A stretch of DNA of 64,000 nucleotides. It comes from an uncultured Prevotella sp. GTDB lineage: Bacteria; Bacteroidota; Bacteroidia; Bacteroidales; Bacteroidaceae. Each line of letters starts with the position of its first letter. Position 1 is the stretch's first letter. The notes beneath the pieces were generated by a model. It was not told the DNA's origin, ran no database searches, and saw nothing but the letters and a program-made list of their open reading frames with translations. The stretch lies in contig CAJOFE010000014.1 of the NCBI GenBank assembly GCA_905233825.1, positions 35,420 through 99,419 of the forward strand. The letters are read 5' to 3'. Positions 59,253-64,000 of this stretch are shown in pieces. The translations under genes were made by a program, and so were the position numbers.

Positions 59253-60398
59253 ATGAAGAAAGTATTATTGGCCGCAGTGCTGATGGGCTTGACGCTCACG
59301 GCCTGCAACGAGAACAAACAAACTACAAACGAAGATATGAATACGACATTGCAACTAACTCAGGAGTGGGACAAGGTGTTTCCACAGAGTGATAAGGTAG
59401 ACCATAAGAAGGTCACGTTTAAGAACCGCTTCGGCATCGAACTCGCAGCGGATTTGTATAAGCCAAAAGGCGTTAAGGACAAACTGCCGGCCATCGCTTG
59501 TAGCGGTCCTTTCGGTGCGGTGAAGGAACAGTCGAGCGGTCTCTACGCCCAAACAATGGCTGAGCATGGATTCCTGACCATCGCCTTCGACCCCAGCTAT
59601 ACAGGCGAAAGTGGCGGCGAACCTCGCTATGTATCCTCTCCCGACATCAACACAGAGGATTTCTCTGCGGCGATTGACTACCTCATGTCGCGCGACGATG
59701 TGAATCCTGATCGAGTGGGTATCCTCGGTGTGTGCGGATGGGGAGGCATCGCCCTCAACGCGGCGGCACTCGACCCGCGTATCAAGGCCACCGTGGCAAC
59801 GACGATGTACGACATGAGCCGTGTGTCGCAGAACGGCTATCACGACGACGGCGACAGCAAAGAAGCGCGTGACGAGATGCGTAAATCCCTGGCCGAGCAG
59901 CGGCTGAAGGACTACCAGAGCGGCTCCTACGAGCGTGCTGGCGGCGTTATCGACCCGATACCCGAAGAGGCTGCATGGTACTTCAAGCAATATCACGCCT
60001 ACTATAAGACAAAGCGCGGCTACCATGCCCGCAGCCTCAATTCCAACGAGGGCTGGAACAAGACATCCGTCCTGCCTTGGCTCAATGCAGGTTTCCTCAA
60101 GTTCACCAACGAGATTGACAATGCTGTCCTCATCCTTCACGGCGAGAAGGCCCACAGCCGCTATTTCGGCATCACCGCCTTCGAGAACATGACGGGTGAA
60201 AAGGTTAATTTGCAAGGGCAAGACGAGAACCTGCAGCCGCTTAATGCTCCGCTTGCCGAGCCGTTCATCCTCAATTGCGGCAACAAACAACTCTACATCG
60301 TCCCTGGTGCTACCCATTGCGACCTTTATGATGGTGGTGAACAGAGCTACATCCCTTTCGACAAGCTAGCTGCATTCTATAACGAAAACTTGAAATGA
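59253..60398 (+). CDS. alpha/beta-hydrolase lipoprotein with Cys nucleophile
   Basis: 381 residues. Lipobox LTLTAC (Cys about 18). The nucleophile elbow reads G-V-C161-G-W-G-G, with Cys in place of Ser as in dienelactone hydrolases; the His is H355 in GATHCDLYD. The YcjY/DLH-like layout (ELAADLYKPKG, FDPSYTGESGGEPR) is complete. Probably exported and attached to a membrane; substrate unknown. It overlaps the AraC gene by ATGA. Confidence 0.88.
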   Translation: MKKVLLAAVLMGLTLTACNENKQTTNEDMNTTLQLTQEWDKVFPQSDKVDHKKVTFKNRFGIELAADLYKPKGVKDKLPAIACSGPFGAVKEQSSGLYAQTMAEHGFLTIAFDPSYTGESGGEPRYVSSPDINTEDFSAAIDYLMSRDDVNPDRVGILGVCGWGGIALNAAALDPRIKATVATTMYDMSRVSQNGYHDDGDSKEARDEMRKSLAEQRLKDYQSGSYERAGGVIDPIPEEAAWYFKQYHAYYKTKRGYHARSLNSNEGWNKTSVLPWLNAGFLKFTNEIDNAVLILHGEKAHSRYFGITAFENMTGEKVNLQGQDENLQPLNAPLAEPFILNCGNKQLYIVPGATHCDLYDGGEQSYIPFDKLAAFYNENLK

Positions 60399-61303
60399 CC
60401 AACAACAGAATCATCCAGATAGACAGCGTGGATGCGTACAACAAACTGTACGGATGGGAGACGCTACACCCGCTGGTGACGGTGGTGAACCACGCCAACC
60501 CGATGGCCAGCAACCTGAACCACTCGCGGCTGAACTACGGCCTCTATGCGCTATTCCTGAAACAGGGCGACGGCTGCTCGATACGCTACGGACGCGAGAA
60601 GTACGACTATCAGGAGGGCACTGTCGTGAGTTTCAAGCCCGGACAGGTGGTCGAGGTGGAGTGGGACGAGAGCCGCCCTATGCCGCCCTCGCGCGGACTT
60701 CTGTTCCATCCCGACTTGCTCTACGGCACGCAACTCGCCCGACGCATCAACGACTACACGTTCTTCGACTACGACCAGCGCGAGGCCCTGCACCTCTCGG
60801 AACGCGAGCAGCACATGGTGGTGGAACTGTTCGACAGGATCGAAGAGGAGCTGCAGCACCCCATCGACCGCCATTCGCAGACGCTCATCACCGATGCCAT
60901 CGGCCTGCTGCTGGACTACTGCATGCGCTACTACGACCGCCAGTTCATCACCCGCCACAAGGTGAACAGCGACATCCTCACCGCCTTCCACCAGCAGTTA
61001 CGCGAGTACTTCGTGAGCGGCCATCCAGAGCGTAACGGCCTGCCCTCAGTAGCCTATTTCGCCGACAAGGCCTGCCTGTCACCCAACTACTTCGGCGACC
61101 TGATCAGCAAGGAGAGCGGCACCACCGCCCAGCGCCACATCCAGGATGCCGTCATCGAGCGCTCCAAGCAGCTGCTCGTCGAGACCCGTCTGCCCGTCAG
61201 CGAAATCGCCTACCAGCTCGGCTTCGAATACCCGCAACACTTCTCGCGATTGTTCAAGTCGCGTACAGGTATGACACCGAATGAGTATAGATTAACAGCA
61301 TAA
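60395..61303 (+). CDS. AraC family transcriptional regulator
   Basis: 302 residues. An N-terminal cupin-like sensor (about 30-160, GREKYDYQEGTVVSFKPGQVVEVEW) and a C-terminal pair of HTH motifs (about 205-300, LSPNYFGDLISKESGTTAQRH and LPVSEIAYQLGFEYPQHFSRLFKSRTGMTPNEYR). It is the third gene of the flavodoxin/hydrolase operon and probably controls it. Confidence 0.94.
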   Translation: MTNNRIIQIDSVDAYNKLYGWETLHPLVTVVNHANPMASNLNHSRLNYGLYALFLKQGDGCSIRYGREKYDYQEGTVVSFKPGQVVEVEWDESRPMPPSRGLLFHPDLLYGTQLARRINDYTFFDYDQREALHLSEREQHMVVELFDRIEEELQHPIDRHSQTLITDAIGLLLDYCMRYYDRQFITRHKVNSDILTAFHQQLREYFVSGHPERNGLPSVAYFADKACLSPNYFGDLISKESGTTAQRHIQDAVIERSKQLLVETRLPVSEIAYQLGFEYPQHFSRLFKSRTGMTPNEYRLTA

Positions 61304-61341
61304 TACCTACTTCTGATTAATCTGCTTTAGTAGGCTTCAAG

Positions 61342-61390
61342 GGTGCGTAATGCTTAAAACACCGCGTTTTAGGTATTGCGCACCTTATTT
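61342..61390 (+). terminator. terminator of the AraC operon
   Basis: GGTGCGTAAT (61342-61351) pairs with ATTGCGCACC (61375-61384, one G-T), with an inner AAAAC/GTTTT stem, then TTATTTATTT. Its right arm overlaps the next promoter's -33 box. Confidence 0.65.
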
Positions 61391-61406
61391 ATTTGCCGTA
61401 CCTTTG
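61375..61406 (+). promoter_or_regulatory. promoter of the DUF2023-flavodoxin operon
   Basis: TACCTTTG at 61399-61406 with ATTG at 61375-61378, 20 bp upstream. A 150-nt leader follows. Confidence 0.7.
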
Positions 61407-61408
61407 CA

Positions 61409-61547
61409 GTCGAATTTATAATTCAACTGCGAGGACAGGCCGCACCTCGGCAAAGAGCAAGTTCTCTGCGCTTGGTTTCTTGCGTCCCGATGGTAGCAAG
61501 CGACCAAAGGTCGAGCGGCACTGTCCTTGTCACCCGAAATTTGAAAA
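61409..61547 (+). other. structured leader of the DUF2023-flavodoxin operon
   Basis: Shares ordered blocks with the metY leader (ATTCAAC-x-GCGAG, CAGGC, CCTC, GCAA, then GCACTG-x-CCTTG-x-CACC). GGACAG near the start can pair with CTGTCC near the end; the metY leader has GCTCAG/CTGACC in the same places. The middle holds the 41-bp repeat copy at 61477-61517. Confidence 0.55.
61477..61517 (+). repeat. 41-bp dispersed repeat, copy 2
   Basis: 39 of 41 positions identical to 23831-23871. Here it is inside an operon leader. Confidence 0.8.
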
Positions 61548-61555
61548 CGATAAAA

Positions 61556-61936
61556 ATGAGAACGACAACAACAACTCCTGTGGAGCTTAAGGTGCTGATG
61601 AACCACATCTATGAACTGAATAAGGGTGTGCGCCAGATGGTGCTATTCACCTGTAACAAGAAATACGGTCAGCTGGCTGTTGAAAGACTGGAGAGCCAGG
61701 GCATCCCCTATGTGTTGCAACCCGCAGGACAGCAGAACCTGAACGTCTATTTCGGACGACGCGAGTGTCTGGAAGCTATCCGGCTCATCGTCACTCGCCC
61801 GCTTAACCAGCTCACGCCAGAGGAGGACTTTATCCTCGGAGCCATGCTTGGTTACGACCTCTGTGCACAATGCGAACGATACTGCAAACGCAAATGTCAA
61901 GGACAATGCAAAGGGAATTGTATCAACAAGAATTAA
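61556..61936 (+). CDS. DUF2023 family protein with Cys-rich tail
   Basis: 126 residues from ATG 61556; the frame extends upstream over the leader, which is rejected. The body (ELKVLMNHIYELNKGVRQMVLFTC) matches DUF2023, a family usually next to flavodoxin genes. The C-terminus has seven Cys, six of them in the run LCAQCERYCKRKCQGQCKGN-C with three-residue steps, which suggests a metal or Fe-S ligand set. It is followed after 26 bp by flavodoxin and may be its redox partner or maturation factor. Confidence 0.85.
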   Translation: MRTTTTTPVELKVLMNHIYELNKGVRQMVLFTCNKKYGQLAVERLESQGIPYVLQPAGQQNLNVYFGRRECLEAIRLIVTRPLNQLTPEEDFILGAMLGYDLCAQCERYCKRKCQGQCKGNCINKN

Positions 61937-61962
61937 CAACTTCTTATAATAAATCACCAAAA

Positions 61963-62457
61963 ATGAACGCAACAATTGTAATCTATGGTTCCTCAACGGG
62001 AACCTGCGAGGCTATCGCAGAGAAGATTGCCTCGAAACTGGACTGCGAGGCCTTGAACGTACAGGACCTGACAGCCGACATCGTAGCCGCCAACCAGAAC
62101 CTGATTCTCGGAACCTCAACCTGGGGTGCAGGCGAATTGCAGGACGACTGGTACGACGGACTGAAGACACTCCAAGGTGCCAACCTCAGCGGTAAGACCA
62201 TTGCCCTCTTCGGTTGTGGCGACTGTTCGTCGTACAGCGATACCTTCGTAGGCGGCATGGGCGAACTCTACAACGGCATTAAGAATAGCGGTGCTAAGTT
62301 CATTGGCTCAGTTGAGACAGACGGCTACACTTTCGACGACTCCGAGGCCGTGATCGACGGTAAGTTCATCGGCCTGCCCCTCGACGACATCAACGAGGAT
62401 GACAAAACCGACACCCGCATCGAAACCTGGATAGCCGCCATCACTCCTGAATTATAA
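61963..62457 (+). CDS. fldA: flavodoxin
   Basis: 164 residues, long-chain flavodoxin. The FMN phosphate loop SSTGTCEAIA (about 10-19), the STWGAGELQDDWYD loop (about 47-60) and GCGDCSSYSDTFVGGMGELY are typical. It carries electrons in the cytoplasm in place of ferredoxin when iron is low. ATG 61963 follows DUF2023 by 26 bp; the open frame upstream overlaps that gene in another frame. Confidence 0.95.
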   Translation: MNATIVIYGSSTGTCEAIAEKIASKLDCEALNVQDLTADIVAANQNLILGTSTWGAGELQDDWYDGLKTLQGANLSGKTIALFGCGDCSSYSDTFVGGMGELYNGIKNSGAKFIGSVETDGYTFDDSEAVIDGKFIGLPLDDINEDDKTDTRIETWIAAITPEL

Positions 62458-62469
62458 AAAACATCCACT

Positions 62470-62859
62470 ATGACAAGAAGTATTAAGATTTCGATTCTGT
62501 GGCTGCTGACCATCTGCGGTTTTGCCTGCCACTCCATTTGTGACGTACTGCCCATGTTCTGGGGCAAGGATATGGCTGTTGCTGCTACTGATGGCAACGT
62601 GGACCAGGGCATGATTGTCTTTATGATGTTGCTCTCGTTCTTCATTCCGGCCTGTGGCGTGCTCTGTATGCTGGCAAAAGCAAAGGTTGTGAAAGTCATC
62701 AATGCCGTGCTGGCTGTGCTTATCAGCTTGTTTAACATCGCCCATGCTTTTATGGAATTGCCCTCAGACAATGCGGGTCAGTACATCATCATGCCCATGA
62801 TGATCGTCATAGGCCTCGTGCTGGCGTGGTATAGTATTAAATATGTCATGGAGGATTGA
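62470..62859 (+). CDS. small four-helix membrane protein
   Basis: 129 residues with four hydrophobic segments (about 8-28, 46-68, 72-92 and 104-123) and little else. Not recognised as a named family with certainty. It lies 12 bp after flavodoxin and 3 bp before the methyltransferase, so it is probably cotranscribed with both. Confidence 0.75.
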   Translation: MTRSIKISILWLLTICGFACHSICDVLPMFWGKDMAVAATDGNVDQGMIVFMMLLSFFIPACGVLCMLAKAKVVKVINAVLAVLISLFNIAHAFMELPSDNAGQYIIMPMMIVIGLVLAWYSIKYVMED

Positions 62860-62862
62860 GTT

Positions 62863-63555
62863 ATGGGACTAATAAAGAAACTATTCACAAACTGTGCCTG
62901 TCCTAAGGGACGGATGGGACGTGCCATGCTGAAGTTTATGAACCTCTGTCATGCTCCACTGACGAACTGGGGACTGAAACTCGTCGATATTCAAGACGGT
63001 TGGACGATGCTCGACATCGGTTGTGGCGGAGGAGCAACCTTGAAGCGGTTGCTGAAACGGAGCAAAGCTGCGAGTAAACGAGTGCAAAGCCAAACTTTGA
63101 GCTTTGCCGAGCGTGAGCAGGCTCGACCGAAGGTCAAAGAAGCACAGGTCTATGGCATAGACATTTCTGAGGAGAGTGTGGCGAAGGCCAAGAAGGTAAA
63201 CGCCAAAATGCTTAACAAGCAGGTATTCGTATGTCAAGGTTCAGCTGAGAAACTTCCCTATGAGAACGGAAAGTTCGACCTCGTAACGGCAGTAGAAACT
63301 GTTTATTTCTGGCCCAACCTTCCCGACTGCCTGCAAGAAGTGCGTCGCGTACTAAAGCCTGGCGGAAAGTTCGCCATCATGGTGGAGGTTGTCGATAGCG
63401 ACTCGATGTGGACAAATGTTGTAGATGGTATGACAGCCTACTCGCCGAAGGAACTGAAGTCAATGCTTGATGATGCAGGCTTCACTCAGACAGAGATCCA
63501 CCGTAAAAAGCCCTCTTATGCTACCATCCTCGGTGTGAAAAAAGAGAATAAGTGA
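62863..63555 (+). CDS. class I SAM-dependent methyltransferase
   Basis: 230 residues. Motif I LDIGCGGGATLKRLL (about 44-58), the acidic strand end VYGIDIS, and LPYENGKFDLVTAVETVYFWPN with LPDCLQEVRRVLKPGG are canonical. About 25 residues after motif I (RSKAASKRVQSQTLSF to ARPKVKEA) are encoded by GC-rich repeat DNA and separate two strands that are normally close. The frame is intact. Substrate unknown; the flavodoxin neighbourhood gives no clear hint. Confidence 0.88.
   Translation: MGLIKKLFTNCACPKGRMGRAMLKFMNLCHAPLTNWGLKLVDIQDGWTMLDIGCGGGATLKRLLKRSKAASKRVQSQTLSFAEREQARPKVKEAQVYGIDISEESVAKAKKVNAKMLNKQVFVCQGSAEKLPYENGKFDLVTAVETVYFWPNLPDCLQEVRRVLKPGGKFAIMVEVVDSDSMWTNVVDGMTAYSPKELKSMLDDAGFTQTEIHRKKPSYATILGVKKENK
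63058..63150. repeat. in-frame GC-rich repeat insertion in the methyltransferase gene
   Basis: It uses the same words as the dispersed repeats (GCCGAGCG, GCTCGACC, GAAGGTC) and contains the inverted pair GCAAAGCCAAA/TTTGAGCTTTGC. It encodes a Lys/Arg/Ser-rich loop. Confidence 0.65.
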
Positions 63556-63561
63556 GCGCAG

Positions 63562-63583
63562 AGCCAAATTAATTTGGCTTTTC
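63562..63583. promoter_or_regulatory. 18-bp perfect palindrome, terminator and/or operator
   Basis: AGCCAAATT/AATTTGGCT (63562-63579) followed by TTTT. It can end the methyltransferase transcript, and its right half contains the -33 TTTG of the next promoter. Confidence 0.6.
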
Positions 63584-63604
63584 GCTTATTTATTCGTACC
63601 TTTG
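63573..63604 (+). promoter_or_regulatory. promoter of the permease gene
   Basis: TTTG at 63573-63576 and TACCTTTG at 63597-63604, 20 bp apart, the best consensus match in the window. Confidence 0.8.
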
Positions 63605-63611
63605 CACCCTG

Positions 63612-64000
63612 ATGGATATACAGAGTTTCTTCACATCGTTCCTGAACGTGGTCTGCGAGATGGCTCCCTATCTGCTGCTGGGATTCTTCATCGCAGGGGT
63701 GCTACACGTGTTCGTGCCGCAGAAATTCTATTCTAAGTATCTTTCGAGAAATAACAAGCTGTCCGTGGTTTGGGCGGCGCTGTTGGGCGTACCCCTACCG
63801 CTGTGTTCATGTGGAGTAATCCCTACGGCCATCGGTCTGAGGAACGAAAAGGCTTCGAAGGGAGCCATCGCCTCGTTTCTTATCGCCACGCCGCAGACGG
63901 GAATCGACTCTATCCTAGCCACATTCTCGCTGATGGGACTGGGCTTCGCGATTATCCGTCCGACTGCGGCACTTATTATTGGCGTTTGTGGAGGATTGTT
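63612..64000 (+). CDS. metal-efflux permease, SO_0444-like (partial)
   Basis: At least 129 residues, running off the end of the window. ATG 63612 lies 7 bp after the promoter, so the mRNA may be nearly leaderless. The start MDIQSFFTSFLNVVCEMAPYLLLGFFIAG and the motif PLPLCSCGVIPTAIGLR (about 58-74) are typical of the ArsP/SO_0444 family of permeases for Cu, Zn or organo-arsenic export. A palindrome overlapping the promoter could be a metal-responsive operator. Confidence 0.85.
   Translation, partial: MDIQSFFTSFLNVVCEMAPYLLLGFFIAGVLHVFVPQKFYSKYLSRNNKLSVVWAALLGVPLPLCSCGVIPTAIGLRNEKASKGAIASFLIATPQTGIDSILATFSLMGLGFAIIRPTAALIIGVCGGL

Noticed and set aside
61376..61555. Longer version of the DUF2023 protein starting upstream
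   Set aside because: The extension would cover the promoter and the structured leader; ATG 61556 matches the family start.

Overview
This window looks like the chromosome of a Bacteroidota bacterium, most likely a gut or rumen Prevotella/Segatella-type organism. The evidence is the recurring promoter hexad TAnnTTTG with an upstream TTTG-like box, the lack of Shine-Dalgarno sites, abundant TonB-dependent and CarboxypepD_reg/beta-barrel proteins, an ECF sigma/anti-sigma/TonB triplet, the trpBEGDCFA gene order, and many plant- or host-glycan enzymes. I saw no rRNA, tRNA, transposase, phage or plasmid genes.

Layout. (1) 0.3-5.9 kb: a DUF4380 protein, a Gfo/Idh/MocA oxidoreductase, a CE1-like esterase, an iron alcohol dehydrogenase and a LacI-type regulator with repeated candidate operators. 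(2) 5.9-19.8 kb: two TonB-type outer-membrane proteins, an orphan ECF S component, an epimerase-like SDR, two GH9 glycanases, and between the GH9 genes two HAMP signalling proteins without kinase catalytic domains, then a PanE-like reductase. (3) 20-23.7 kb (minus): TonB receptor, anti-sigma (probable frameshifted start) and ECF sigma factor. (4) 24.2-32.5 kb (minus): a beta-helix carbohydrate-binding protein, a small exported protein, a PL11 rhamnogalacturonan lyase, a lipoprotein, an HGSNAT-like acetyltransferase and a GH89 alpha-N-acetylglucosaminidase. (5) 33.2-39.6 kb: M3 peptidase, dCMP-deaminase-like protein, S41 protease and a fused ADP-forming acyl-CoA synthetase. (6) 39.6-40.6 kb: about 1 kb of non-coding, repeat-built DNA flanked by a 47-bp perfect inverted repeat. 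(7) 40.6-43.7 kb: metY, an SDR and cysK. (8) 43.7-50.3 kb (minus): the complete trp operon behind a leader peptide with three consecutive Trp codons and an attenuator-like hairpin. (9) 50.4-56.3 kb: a hemerythrin/LuxR fusion regulator divergent from an iron-uptake-type operon (porin, imelysin, di-haem oxidoreductase). (10) 56.5-64 kb: HU-like protein, GNAT, an exported flavodoxin/cyclophilin-like lipoprotein with a Cys-nucleophile hydrolase and AraC regulator, DUF2023-flavodoxin, a membrane protein, a methyltransferase and the start of a metal permease.

The strongest unexplained signal is repeats. Heptanucleotide tandem repeats lie at gene junctions, sometimes supplying the start codon, and also in frame inside genes (trpF, GH89, signal peptides). 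CCCCTCC/GGAGGGG palindromes and a GAGCGAAGC-type GC-rich family also invade coding sequence. Four intergenic arrays have exact 21- or 22-bp periods (two helical turns). The leaders of metY and of the DUF2023-flavodoxin operon are related, with an apparent compensatory base change. The most interesting protein-level loci are the hemerythrin-LuxR/iron module and the GH9-linked truncated kinases.
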